Positions 1 to 8,823 of a DNA stretch of 64,000 nucleotides are shown in pieces. Every line of letters begins with the position of its first letter. The stretch's first letter is position 1. Position numbers and translations under genes: made by a program. The notes under the pieces were generated by a model, which made no database searches, was not told the DNA's origin, and worked only from the letters and a program-made list of their open reading frames with translations. Origin of the DNA: JANYGA01 sp031420415 (lineage in GTDB: Bacteria; Vulcanimicrobiota; Vulcanimicrobiia; Vulcanimicrobiales; Vulcanimicrobiaceae); NCBI GenBank assembly GCA_031420415.1, contig JANOMT010000025.1, forward strand, positions 1-64,000. The letters are read 5' to 3'.

Positions 1-275
1 CGGTACGCGCGGGCCTGGTAGTGCTCGTAGGCCGTGAGGCGATCCGTCCAAACGACCGTCCACGTGGCCGTCGAGGATTCGCCCGCAACGGCGGCCGCGG
101 CTTCGATATGATCCACGCCCGGTTGCGGTGTAATCCGAAACGCGCATAAAATATCGGTGTCTTTGGGCTCGTAATCCGGTTGCCAATAGCCCATTTCGGC
201 ATAGGGCATTACACCGGCGTTGAGACGGCTGTTTTTCTTCACATCAGGTTTGGCCATGACATAAGTCTGGACCAT
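1..275 (-). CDS. cbbL: Ribulose-bisphosphate carboxylase large subunit, N-terminal part (form I), cut by window edge
   Basis: The first 91 codons of the RuBisCO large subunit, which fixes CO2 onto ribulose-1,5-bisphosphate in the Calvin cycle. The translated N-terminal domain contains the stretches YAEMGYWQPDY, DTDILCAFRITPQPGVD and GESSTATWTVVWTD. The last carries the Glu and Thr-Trp residues that contribute to the neighbouring subunit's active site in form I enzymes. The gene reads leftwards off the window, so the catalytic lysine and loop 6 are not visible. I chose the ATG at 275; the ATG at 257 (MAKPD) is an alternative. Neither has a clear SD sequence. Form I is clear; the subtype (IC, ID or IE) cannot be decided from this piece. 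No small-subunit gene or CbbR is seen on this side. Confidence 0.95.
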   Translation of the reverse strand, partial: MVQTYVMAKPDVKKNSRLNAGVMPYAEMGYWQPDYEPKDTDILCAFRITPQPGVDHIEAAAAVAGESSTATWTVVWTDRLTAYEHYQARAY

Positions 276-564
276 CGGCGAATAAACGTCAAATACCGAT
301 TTTGGGGCGTCGCATAATTTATCGGTTATGCTTCGCCGCCATCAATTAGCAATATCGACGAAATCGCTACGCGCTGGGTCGGGCGATACGGTCATCGGGC
401 CGGTGGAGCTTTGCGTCGAGTTTATTGAAGACAGCGTCGATGGCTTCACGTTGAGCCATTGTCGCCGCGAAAATATCGTCCATCGTCACGGCCAGCGGAT
501 CGCGAAGATGCTTCGCCTCCGGTCGCCCTCCCACGGTGACAACGCAACGGCCAACTGGATCGGC
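276..564. other. Spacer between cbbL and coiled-coil gene
   Basis: About 290 bases upstream of cbbL with no credible coding frame. It must hold the cbbL promoter if cbbL is first in its operon, but I see no convincing -35/-10 pair or CbbR-type T-N11-A operator. Confidence 0.4.
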
Positions 565-870
565 CTAAGGAGAGCGGCGGTTTATCTCGATAAGCTCCGC
601 TCGGATCTCACGTTGCCCTTCTTCGAGGTGCCCGAGGCGTGTATACAGCGACTGCTGGCCATCTTCGACATGCTCGAAACGCGTTTCGAGTCGGCCCATC
701 CGAATTTCGAGATGCCCCATCCGGCCTTCGAGCTGCCCCATCTGGCCCTCGATCTGGCCCATTCGGCCTTCCAGGCCGTCGAAGCGTCGCTCTGTGCGTT
801 GGCTGAAGCCGTCCGTCGCGTCACGCAGCGAAAGAATCGCTGCGAAAATTTCATCGTTGGTCACGCCCAT
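565..870 (-). CDS. Small coiled-coil protein (paralogue of 2196-2630)
   Basis: A 101-residue protein of unknown function. After a short N-terminal segment (MGVTNDEIFAAILSLRDATD) it is almost entirely heptad-like repeats of the type GLEGRMGQIEGQMG, with Leu/Ile/Met at core positions and Arg/Glu/Gln elsewhere. This predicts one long amphipathic helix or coiled coil. There is no signal peptide or membrane segment. The head and tail (LEEGQREIRAELIEIN) match the second gene of the pair 1.3 kb away, so the two are paralogues. Long frames on the opposite strand here are antisense shadows of the repeats. The protein may be a multimerising or adaptor protein, but nothing in the sequence names a partner. 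Confidence 0.7.
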   Translation of the reverse strand: MGVTNDEIFAAILSLRDATDGFSQRTERRFDGLEGRMGQIEGQMGQLEGRMGHLEIRMGRLETRFEHVEDGQQSLYTRLGHLEEGQREIRAELIEINRRSP

Positions 871-914
871 AAGGTCGCGACGTTTCGTCGCATCGGCTAG
901 GCCTCCCGTGACCG

Positions 915-2171
915 ATGAAACCGAAGGAATCGTATCGCTTGGCTCGCGCGGCCTACGGCAAGCAGATCGAGGTGCCGGCGAAAATGCTACCGGAGTCCCC
1001 CGCTGTATCCGTCACCTTGATCATCGTGCGGCTGGCGTCAACCGTCGTGACGCTCGTGACGGTGAGGTGTTCGCAACGTTATCGCCATGGCAACGCCGAT
1101 GATCGCGAGGCGACGTGCCGCGTCATGGAAAGGCTTTGCGCGTATACGCTCGCGCTGCCAAAACCGACCGCGCAGCTCGAAGCGATGCTCGAGCGACTTG
1201 ATGCCAATGCCTACATGGCGCGCAGTCACGTGCATCTGGGGCTCGCGTGGCTCACGTCGTAAAATTGGTTTCCGACGCAGGCGGCATTCCATCTCGCGAC
1301 CGTGGACCCGCGCGTGTTCACGTAAGGCTTACAGGTGAATTTGCGCCTTCACGACGTCTCGGTGTGAGTCACGACGACGCTCGGCGATGTGGCGATGTTC
1401 CGAAGCGAGCACACGCGCTTGATCGATGCGGCGACTATGGTCGGTTCGCTACGTGCGATCGCCGCAGCGTGTTATAACGGTGCGTCGTGCTATGCATTTT
1501 TCGGCAAGCACGAGGAAGTCGCCGCAACAGCGGCACTCTTGCGCGGCGACATCGCGGGCGCGCGCGCGGAAGTCGAAGCGTTTCCGATGACGGCGGAAGA
1601 TCGCGTAACGCTGCAGGCGATGAGCGGGTGCGCGATTCGCATCGCGATGTATCTCGACGATCGTGAGATGCTCGCGACGTGGTTCGACGGCTTCGAGGCC
1701 GACGAGATCTCGAGCCCCGAGCTCGAAAGTAGCGGCCCGTTCGCCGAGATGATGGTGCGCCGCGGGCGCGAGCGCGATGCGCGGCATTTACTCGAACGAG
1801 CGGTGCCTGATTGCGAGCTGCCGCGCAGTGGGTTTGTGTCGTTGCTCGTGGCTGGGCGGTACGGATCGCCGAGCGTACGAGCACGGGCGCGCGCGTATTA
1901 AAATGAGTGCCGCGGAGGGCCGCTGGTTTCCAGCGGAGTCGCAGGGGGTCGGGCTCTTCGGTGCACGCATCGCACGCGAAGCGAGGCGGCGGCGCTGCTC
2001 TCGGTGCGCGAACGCGAGATTGCGATGCTCGCCGTCCAAGGCCAATCGAACATGGAGATCACGCGCGAGCTCTCAATCACGCACAAGACGGTAGAGAAGC
2101 ATCTCGGTTCCGCGTATTAGAAGCTGGGCGTGTCGCCGGGGGTGCAGTTGGCCGGTTTTTTGGGGCGGTGA
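915..2171 (+). pseudogene. LuxR-family regulator with TPR-like body, killed by five in-frame stops
   Basis: One reading frame runs from about 915 to 2171 and ends in a recognisable LuxR-type HTH at about 1995-2155 (LSVREREIAMLAVQGQSNME, then HKTVEKHLGSAY). The body (about 1389-1898) is Ala- and Arg-rich and helical, like the TPR-like middle of large LuxR/MalT-type regulators. The frame is interrupted by TAA at 1260, TAA at 1323, TGA at 1365, TAA at 1899 and TAG at 2118, yet needs no frameshift to join the parts. The sequence after the last stop (KLGVSPGVQLAGFL) is still typical of the family. The 5' boundary is uncertain and the N-terminal ATPase part is missing. In its present form it cannot give a full regulator without readthrough. 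Confidence 0.7.
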
Positions 2172-2195
2172 AAGAATGCTCGTGATGGCGTTCGG

Positions 2196-2630
2196 CTATC
2201 GAAGAAAGCGCTGATTCATCTCGACGAGCTCGTTTCGGATCTCAAGCTGCCCATTTTCCAGATACACGAGCCGCGTCTGGATCTCACGCTGCCCATCTCC
2301 GACATGCACGAGCCGCGTCTGGATCGCTCGCTGCCCATCTTCGAGATGCACGAGCCTCGTATGGATCGCTCGCTGTCCATCTTCGAGATGCAGGAGCCGC
2401 GTGTGGATCGCTCGCTGGCCGTCTTCGAGATGCTCGATGCGCGTTTCGATCCGCCCGATGCGGACGTCGAGTTGGTCGAAGCGTCGGTCGTGGCCGTCGA
2501 GTCTCGCGTCGATTCCGTCGAGTTGCGCATCGACGCCATCGAAGCGCCGTTCCATGCGGAGACTAAACGCGTCGGTCGCTTCGCGAAAGGAAAAAACCGC
2601 CGAAAAAACTTCCTCGATTGTCACGGCCAT
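2196..2630 (-). CDS. Coiled-coil repeat protein
   Basis: A 144-residue paralogue of the 565-870 protein, starting at the internal Met (MAVTIEEVFSAVFSFREATD) that aligns with the paralogue's start; the longer frame upstream to 2762 is not shared. The N-terminal part has short heptads (DAQLDGIDARLDGHDRRFDQ). The C-terminal half is a tandem array of a 14-residue unit, HLEDGQRAIHTRLV, in about five progressively diverged copies. This predicts a long continuous helix. There is no export signal. Function is unknown. Near-identical DNA repeats make copy-number change by slippage likely. The two paralogues flank the dead LuxR-type regulator on the opposite strand. Confidence 0.7.
   Translation of the reverse strand: MAVTIEEVFSAVFSFREATDAFSLRMERRFDGVDAQLDGIDARLDGHDRRFDQLDVRIGRIETRIEHLEDGQRAIHTRLLHLEDGQRAIHTRLVHLEDGQRAIQTRLVHVGDGQREIQTRLVYLENGQLEIRNELVEMNQRFLR
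2228..2437 (-). repeat. 42-bp direct repeats coding for 14-residue helix units
   Basis: About five consecutive 42-base units inside the coiled-coil gene. Each encodes a variant of HLEDGQRAIHTRLV, and the middle copies are nearly identical at the DNA level. Boundaries are approximate. Confidence 0.7.
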
Positions 2631-3125
2631 CGTATCGCGACATTTCGCCGCTATCGCGAGGCCTCCCACGCAAATTGTCGGGCTCGTTTGTCCGTTCGAC
2701 CTGCCGCAGGATCGCACGCGAACACTCGCAAGCGAAACGAATTTTCGACGTCGAGCATCCATTTCTGTGCCCGGTGGCCGATGTGTACCCGGCGATCGAA
2801 GCCCATCCGTTCGCTCTGGGCGAATGGACGCATCGTTGGGACCACTACGTCGAGGTCGGCGCGGTCACTGTTCTCATGTTGCTCAACGATCGGCTCCACA
2901 CGTGATACGCAAGGCGACACGTCATCGACATGCTCGCACAGCGTTTTCGCGTAGTCGCACCCGACCGGCGACCGGCGACCACAAAGCGTCGCAGGAACGC
3001 ACTCTATTTTCAACAGCCGCCTGGTGTCAGATCACTTGACAACTTCCGCGAGTGAGCAAACCACTGCCCCTTTCGGCCAAATAAACTCGATGTTCTCAGT
3101 TCAAATCCTGGCGTCGCTGAGTCCC
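2631..3125. other. Eroded intergenic stretch
   Basis: Roughly 500 bases with no intact gene. On the plus strand, 2738-2905 reads FDVEHPFLCPVADVYPAIEA and then GEWTHRWDHYVEVG before a stop. This looks like a protein fragment, but I cannot assign it. Nothing else is recognisable. Confidence 0.35.
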
Positions 3126-3977
3126 TTATGCGACAAGACGAGCGCGTGGAGAGAAAAGTGAATCCGGCCGGCGCTTTAATTCGCGTCGTACCGCCAGGCG
3201 GAAGACGTCGCCGACGTTCAGTTCCGCAAGTTCGAGTGCGGCGCCGCCAGCGCGCCATTGATAGTTAATCTGCTCCCACGTCCAAAACGCCGTGGTGAGA
3301 CGATCGGTCGATTCGGCGAGTCGGCCTTCGGCGCGGAGTACGAGGCCATGCGTGTGTGATTCTTCCGCTCGCACGCGATCCTCGAGGCGAGCGGCGACCG
3401 TCATGTCCATACCGCGGCGAATTGTCGTGTATCGATCGAGATAGCCACGAGCACGCGCGGGAGTGACCGTGCTGGCGATTTGCGCAAGATCTAAAAGGAC
3501 GGAGCGAAGGTCGTCGACGGTGTTATTCCAATCGAACGAATCTGCGAGGCCATTCGCGAAATCGAGCTCCTCCGAAAGCATGGCGGTAGGGCCAAGTTCG
3601 CGGGCAATGAGCGCGCGGCCGACGGCCGTCTTTATGCGCTCCGGCGAGCACGATGCGGTCTCCGTCGCGATACGGAACCAGCGCAATGCCGAGAAATTGT
3701 CGCCTTGCAAGGCCGGGCACCAACCGAGCAGTTCGACGGTTCGGAATTTGGAACGCGATACTTCTGAACTCCACGCTAAGGAGTCAACTCGCGAAATTAA
3801 CCACTTCGCATCGTTCGGAAGATCAAAATCGCGGACGAGGTGCGCAAGGTTCGCTATTGCGAACGCTTCTTGAAACACGTCAGGCGTAGAACAATTATCG
3901 AGCGTAACAAGTGCAGAACGCGCGTGCGTAAGATGATCGTCGTAGCGACCATTAGCCGCATGTATCATTCCAACCAA
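3126..3977 (-). CDS. TPR-like helical protein, probably an HTH-less LuxR-type regulator fragment
   Basis: A 283-residue soluble protein made of repeated helical pairs rich in Ala, Leu and Arg (for example ALVTLDNCSTPDVFQEAFAI and RGYLDRYTTIRRGMD). It resembles the TPR-like C-terminal half of MalT/LuxR-type ATPase regulators. The tail FRLAVRRELKRRPDS is where such proteins usually lead into the LuxR HTH, but a stop follows within about 15 residues and no HTH is found downstream. No P-loop region lies upstream either. It is therefore probably the surviving middle of a larger regulator, related in kind to the broken gene at 915-2171. A stand-alone TPR protein remains possible. Confidence 0.5.
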   Translation of the reverse strand: MVGMIHAANGRYDDHLTHARSALVTLDNCSTPDVFQEAFAIANLAHLVRDFDLPNDAKWLISRVDSLAWSSEVSRSKFRTVELLGWCPALQGDNFSALRWFRIATETASCSPERIKTAVGRALIARELGPTAMLSEELDFANGLADSFDWNNTVDDLRSVLLDLAQIASTVTPARARGYLDRYTTIRRGMDMTVAARLEDRVRAEESHTHGLVLRAEGRLAESTDRLTTAFWTWEQINYQWRAGGAALELAELNVGDVFRLAVRRELKRRPDSLFSPRARLVA

Positions 3978-4516
3978 TTCTTGAGGTACAGGTTAGGTCT
4001 GCACCGTCTTGATACTACGACTGGAAATTAAACGCGTCGTCTCACTATTTGCCGCTTTCTCGCCAGCCACGAATCCACAGGCCGTCCGCCACTGTCGACT
4101 TCGACACGGCTTAAATCGCGTGAAGCTCAACCGCCGAGGCCGAGACGTTTATTCGCTGCCGTAGATATGGTTTGGTCCTTCCCGGCGAGGACGGTCCCTT
4201 GGTCTCTACGCATTCTGCTCCGTGGCTGCGTTAGCGAAAGGGCCGTCTCGGTTCTCGCTACGCTCCGAGCCTCGACATTTCGGTCCGCTCACCCTTGCGC
4301 AAACCCATCCACTCCGCCCAATAGGTGCACAACCAAGAAACCGCGCCACCCCGCGGCCTGCACGATCGCGCATGAGATCGAAGAGCGTGCTGCAGCAACC
4401 CGACGAGCGGGCAAACCACGCCCAGGCGTTTCGACACCTCACCATTAGCGCTCACCATTCGTTATCGGCTCGACGCAAAATTCGTGATTCGCGACGCCGC
4501 GCGCGCCGCAAACGCG
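3978..4516. other. Intergenic stretch without a recognisable gene
   Basis: About 540 bases. Several short overlapping frames exist on both strands, but none has coding character or a recognisable motif. It lies between the 3' end of the protease-hydrolase operon and the TPR fragment. Confidence 0.4.
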
Positions 4517-5977
4517 CTAAGCGTGGAGGTTTGCAAAGAGTCGGCACACGGCGGAAGCCGTAAGCTTTCCGGTGTCGATGAGGCTACCGCCGCCATCGGC
4601 GAGCCACGGCGTCTTGACGAGTTGTGGAACCGGATTCGCGAACGATAGATTATTTGACGAGCGATACCAATCCAGTGCGACCGAGGTCGATTCGACGAGA
4701 TACCCGTGGCCGAATCCATTTGTCGATGCGAAACGAGTCGCATCGAATCCGATGACCGGCGCCTGCCACGATGTGACTTGCCCGATGCGCGGTCGCGCGT
4801 CACCGGTCGCGCACTCGGAGACATGGAGGGCTTGATCCGCGGAATTCGTGTAAAATTTGATGTGCCCGACGACGCGCGAAATGGCGGCCCGGCGCGCTTC
4901 CCATAGCGCCACGTCGAGATCGCCTGCAAAGAGATCGAGGTTAGAAAATGCGTTCCGCTTGTTCGGATTCTCGAGCGCCCAAATGTAGAGCGCCGAGGTT
5001 AGGACGTACGAACCCATGCTATGCCCGACGAGAACGATTTTCGGCGGGTGCGCGCCCGCGGTCAGGGTATTGAGGACCTTGACGAGATTGAACGCCGAGA
5101 GTTCGGCATTTTTTTGGTCCTGCGGGTAGCCGAGCAATTTCGCTGCCGACGGCCACGAATAATAGATGGTGCTGTGGGCACTGGGCTCCATGAGATAGGA
5201 CAGGCGCGCGGCGGTCTTGGCACCCTGTTGGAACGTGTTGTTATAGCCGTGAACGAACAGGAGTATCTGGTTGCCGTGTGCCGCCGCCACGACTCGCGTA
5301 AGGCTGCCCGTGACGGCGGCGCCGATCGCTTCGACCTTCGGCGGATCGATGAACGCATCGTCGTTGGACACCGGCGCTTCGCCACAAATCCAGTCGATCG
5401 CTAGGCCACAAACGTGTTCGACGGATTGCCCGTTGCCTAGCGCGACATGTGCGAAAAATGTGCCGGAGCGCAGCGTTTCGTTCGATGCTGCGGTATTCGC
5501 GAAACCGGTCGGCCGCGCTTCTCGATCGGTTACGAACGTCATGGGCGTTCTCGCATAGCGATTGATGCGGATACCGAAATTTGGGTCGGGCTGCGGCGTA
5601 AGTACGATCGGGCTCGGAACATCGTTGCTTTCGGGCCAAGCCGTATCGCTCGGTTTCGTCACGATGGCATCGCCGCCGAGTTTGAGAGCCGGGTTCTTTG
5701 CCCGGATCGTAAGGTCGTCGACGATCGGCAGGTCGGTCAGCAAGAAGACGAAGCGACCGTCGGAATCGGTCTGCGTCGTCGCGACTAACTTTCGGTTCGT
5801 TGTAAACGCGACGTCGGTTTTCGAATTGCCGCGATAGAGAAAGACCGCAACGGGTTCTCCGTTACTGGGCGTGAGGTCGACCTTTCCCGAAAACAGAATC
5901 GGGCCGTTGGCTCGTGCCGCAGGTGCGAACGAGGCAATCGAAAGCAGCGAGACGAGAACGGCGAACGCGCGCTTCAT
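4517..5977 (-). CDS. Exported alpha/beta hydrolase, DUF900 type
   Basis: A 486-residue exported esterase/lipase-like protein. The start at 5977 gives a clean signal peptide (MKRAFAVLVSLLSIASFAPA, cleaved near ARA-NG). The hydrolase core has the strand and oxyanion region LLFVHGYNNTFQQGAKTA, then YYSWPSA, and the nucleophile elbow VLVGHSMGSYVL, a GxSxG serine. These are DUF900 hallmarks. A likely Asp is in LDLFAGDLDV and a His in NGFGHGYLV. About 200 N-terminal residues precede the core and are unassigned. The ATG overlaps the stop of the upstream protease gene by four bases (ATGA), so the two are translationally coupled. It ends in TAG. The substrate is unknown. Confidence 0.85.
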   Translation of the reverse strand: MKRAFAVLVSLLSIASFAPAARANGPILFSGKVDLTPSNGEPVAVFLYRGNSKTDVAFTTNRKLVATTQTDSDGRFVFLLTDLPIVDDLTIRAKNPALKLGGDAIVTKPSDTAWPESNDVPSPIVLTPQPDPNFGIRINRYARTPMTFVTDREARPTGFANTAASNETLRSGTFFAHVALGNGQSVEHVCGLAIDWICGEAPVSNDDAFIDPPKVEAIGAAVTGSLTRVVAAAHGNQILLFVHGYNNTFQQGAKTAARLSYLMEPSAHSTIYYSWPSAAKLLGYPQDQKNAELSAFNLVKVLNTLTAGAHPPKIVLVGHSMGSYVLTSALYIWALENPNKRNAFSNLDLFAGDLDVALWEARRAAISRVVGHIKFYTNSADQALHVSECATGDARPRIGQVTSWQAPVIGFDATRFASTNGFGHGYLVESTSVALDWYRSSNNLSFANPVPQLVKTPWLADGGGSLIDTGKLTASAVCRLFANLHA

Positions 5978-7605
5978 AAAATTTCGGCTTTCATCGGACC
6001 GGAGACGAAATCGACGGCAGCGTTGACCTTCCGTCTCCGCAAGTACGTGCAACGGTCGTTCGTTGCGAGCGACGCACTCATCGTCGAACCGTCGCTAGCG
6101 GCGAATTTCGCGATGATCTCGGCATTGGCGGAATCGAGCAGGCGGTCGAGATCGGCCGCCGTCAGGGTCTGGAGCGCATCGCTCGAAAGTCCCGATAGCG
6201 CGACGAGTGCCCGTTCGCGAGCGACGACCGAGATGGCGGCGGCAGAGCCACCGGCCCACGCGTACGTGAGGTACGCGTTGGGGCCGTCGTGACGAACTTC
6301 GAAAAACGCTCGGCTCTCCCCGTTGGCCAGAGGCAGACCGTCCGCGGCGAAGTTTGCGAGTCGCTCGTCGTTTCCATTCGTTAAACGATCGAGTGCGGCG
6401 CCGAGGTGCGCGATAAAGGCTCGCACCTGCTCGTCACTGGGTCCGTTATCGTCCATCGTGGATGTTTCGATCGTGGAGCGATCGATGATGTGACCGTTGC
6501 AAGCGACGAGCGCCACGCGAGCCGAAAGCACTCGCGGCCGATCGCGGAGGTCGCGGCGTAACGCGACGACACCCGCCGCATCGGTTCCGTCTTTCATCTG
6601 GCAAATGTGTGGGATGCTCGTAAGCGACGTATCGGGCGGCTTTACCGTCGTTTCCGGATCGATCTCCGCGCTTTGAGTCGCGTTACCGAATCGATTTCCG
6701 AGCAAGGATCGGATCTGCGTATCGTACGCTCGGAAAACGGGATGGAGCGACTCGCCGGAGCGCACGTTGTCAAACGCGATCAAGCGTATGGCGCCGGAGA
6801 GTTTGGGAACGATCTTGCGATGGTCGCGTTCGTCAATCGGTGCGAGATCGGCCAATCCCGGCTCGATCGGCTCGAGCGAACGTACGTACGTCGCGACCGC
6901 GCTGATCGAGACACCATAGTGGCTGTTCGCGGAGACCACGATCGCGCCGGTCGTCGGATCGGGCACGTATGGCGAGCGTCGGACGATGCCGAAGACGGCT
7001 CCGGAATCGGTGTCGTAGATCGGTCCTCCGCTGAAGCCTTTTTCGATCGCCGTCGCGTATTGGAACTCGTTGCTACCGACGCGTACCGGAGTCGTGCTGA
7101 TTCCCAAGCTCGAAAAGGGCGTGAGCCTATTTCCAAACGGTGGGTTTTCCAAAACGTCGACATCGAACGACGAAACCGCGAAGGGCACGTTGGCGGGAAC
7201 GATCGAGGCGAGGCAGAGTGTGTGCGGTCGTTTCGGCATGCCATTGACTTTGAGCACGACGAAGTCGTTAACGAAATCGGGCGCGCCGACGATCTCGGCC
7301 GCGTATGGCTTGCCGTCGCGCGGATCGTACACCGTTAGCCAATCCGCCGCGGATTTTTTTGAGAGCCCGGCTAACGACGCTGCATTCGCGTCGTAGCGAT
7401 CTTTTTCCAGGAGGTGCGCGGACGTCAGGACGTACGTCCACGAGCCGCGGTTTCGCAACGTGAAGCCGGTCCCGCTTTCCGCACCTTCGACAAACACGAT
7501 CGACGCCTGAGCTTGCGTTACAGCGATGTCGTATGATGCTGCGGTAGCTATGGCGGGGGCGACGAAAAGCGCGAGTAGTATAAATAGGAAGATCGGGCGC
7601 CGCAT
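5974..7605 (-). CDS. Exported trypsin-like serine protease with C-terminal unknown domain
   Basis: A chymotrypsin-fold (S1/DegP-like) protease. Starting at 7605 gives a signal peptide (MRRPIFLFILLALFVAPAIA); an ATG at 7638 adds 11 basic residues. The catalytic triad is visible as His in VLTSAHLLEK, Asp in PDFVNDFVVLKV and Ser in EKGFSGGPIYD. No PDZ domain follows. Instead there are about 280 residues of unassigned alpha/beta sequence with isolated Cys residues (HICQMKDG, ALVACNGH, ATNDRCTYL), consistent with disulfides outside the cytoplasm. It is the first gene of a two-gene operon with the DUF900 hydrolase, and its TGA overlaps the next ATG. It probably acts in the periplasm or at the surface. 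Confidence 0.85.
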   Translation of the reverse strand: MRRPIFLFILLALFVAPAIATAASYDIAVTQAQASIVFVEGAESGTGFTLRNRGSWTYVLTSAHLLEKDRYDANAASLAGLSKKSAADWLTVYDPRDGKPYAAEIVGAPDFVNDFVVLKVNGMPKRPHTLCLASIVPANVPFAVSSFDVDVLENPPFGNRLTPFSSLGISTTPVRVGSNEFQYATAIEKGFSGGPIYDTDSGAVFGIVRRSPYVPDPTTGAIVVSANSHYGVSISAVATYVRSLEPIEPGLADLAPIDERDHRKIVPKLSGAIRLIAFDNVRSGESLHPVFRAYDTQIRSLLGNRFGNATQSAEIDPETTVKPPDTSLTSIPHICQMKDGTDAAGVVALRRDLRDRPRVLSARVALVACNGHIIDRSTIETSTMDDNGPSDEQVRAFIAHLGAALDRLTNGNDERLANFAADGLPLANGESRAFFEVRHDGPNAYLTYAWAGGSAAAISVVARERALVALSGLSSDALQTLTAADLDRLLDSANAEIIAKFAASDGSTMSASLATNDRCTYLRRRKVNAAVDFVSGPMKAEIL

Positions 7606-7638
7606 CCCCGGCCGGGGACGCGGATGTCGATGCCGCAT

Positions 7639-8280
7639 AAACGCACCTGCTGAGCCGAGCTGCTATCGCATTTTTTTTACGCTCGCAGCCATCCTCCTAT
7701 GGCACTTCGGAATAAGGGTCGATGAGTCGTAACGACAAACACGTGGCGATCTCACGCTCGTTGCGACGATGCGCGGCCACGCAGATAACCTTTTGCGTCG
7801 CAATCCCATTCGCGAGCTTCGCTCACTCCCACGCATTTCGCAAGCGCGCGCGATCATCGCGGTTGACGGCGAGCGAACGACATGAGAATCTCGCTCGATC
7901 CACTCGGATGGCAACCGTAATTTTCGCGACGGGCTTCCGCCGACGTCACCATGCACTGCAGCATCGCCGCTCCGTCGAACCGACGGCGAGCCACAGCGGC
8001 GTACTATCGACAACGGATCGAAAGACTCCGCCGGTAGCGACGCTACGAACCCAAATAACTGGGACTATGGCGTGCAGTTGGCCCAACCGGGCCGCACCGC
8101 GCTCGCGACTCAACGTCGGCGCTACGTTGCAAGCCTGCCGTTGGGAAGCCTCACCGGATATTGAGTCGGACGGAATTCGGACGTCTAGCTGCTAACGTGA
8201 GCGTGCGCCACGTATGAAGGAACCCGGCAGCGCCGGCTTCCGGAAGGCGCTAAACATAATCGTCGCGGCAACGACGCTGC
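7639..8280. other. Intergenic stretch without a recognisable gene
   Basis: About 640 bases between divergent transcription units. Short frames on both strands look non-coding. It should contain the promoter of the protease operon and that of the secreted protein at 8293, but no clear hexamer pair is visible. Confidence 0.4.
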
Positions 8281-8292
8281 GGAGGACTTATC

Positions 8293-8724
8293 GTGAGGAA
8301 CACCCCGCTTTCGGTCGCATCGCTCGCGTTTGTAGCGATGCTCGTTGCCGGTTCCGTCGAGCCGGCTAACGCCACCCCACAGACGGCGTGCGCGATCGTC
8401 ACCGTAGCCGACGTGCGCGCGATCGTCGCCGCTCCCGTTGACGTATTCGAATCCGGTTCGTCCGCGCCGATCGCAAAGGGAGATCGAACGATCTCGACGT
8501 GCACGTACGCAAGTCCGAAGACAAAACGAGGCGCGACGTTTTCGCTGCTCTGGGCGCCGATTGCAGAACGTAACGCGACGTATACCTATTACGTCAAGCG
8601 GAACCAAGAACGGGCCCGCATCAAAGGCGACGTGCTCATCGTAGCGTCCGTGCGTATCGGCCGCGCGATCGACGTTCCGGCTAGTACCAAATTACTCGAC
8701 GCCGTCCTCAAGAACGTACGCTAA
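8293..8724 (+). CDS. Small secreted protein of unknown function
   Basis: A 143-residue exported protein. The GTG start at 8293 is preceded by a good SD (GGAGG at 8281-8285). The N-terminus MRNTPLSVASLAFVAMLVAG with cleavage near ANA-TP is a signal peptide. The mature part has one Cys in QTACAIVTVADVRAIVAAPV and another in DRTISTCTYASPKTKRG, which could form a disulfide. It resembles short exported proteins whose opening reads 'C-x-ML(V)-(T)x-E(D)-(V/A)xxxxG', but I cannot name the family. It is monocistronic as far as can be seen. Confidence 0.75.
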   Translation: MRNTPLSVASLAFVAMLVAGSVEPANATPQTACAIVTVADVRAIVAAPVDVFESGSSAPIAKGDRTISTCTYASPKTKRGATFSLLWAPIAERNATYTYYVKRNQERARIKGDVLIVASVRIGRAIDVPASTKLLDAVLKNVR

Positions 8725-8823
8725 TGAGGACCCTTATCGGGCGCGGACTGGCGCATTTGCGACGGGTGCGAGTTCCGTCGTCGGCTCGATCGCGCGCCAC
8801 AGTCCGTAGAGAAAAGGCATCGC

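Noticed and set aside
328..900. A 190-residue plus-strand open frame opposite the first coiled-coil gene
   Set aside because: It is the antisense of the heptad repeats (PHLALDLAHSAF mirrors the minus-strand repeats), and the minus-strand gene has a paralogue at 2196-2630.
2304..3039. Two long plus-strand frames over and after the second coiled-coil gene
   Set aside because: They are low-complexity mirror images of the 42-bp repeats and run into non-coding sequence.
3060..3125. tRNA-like T-arm (GTTCAAATCC) near 3100
   Set aside because: The flanking stems do not pair and no acceptor or anticodon arm can be drawn.
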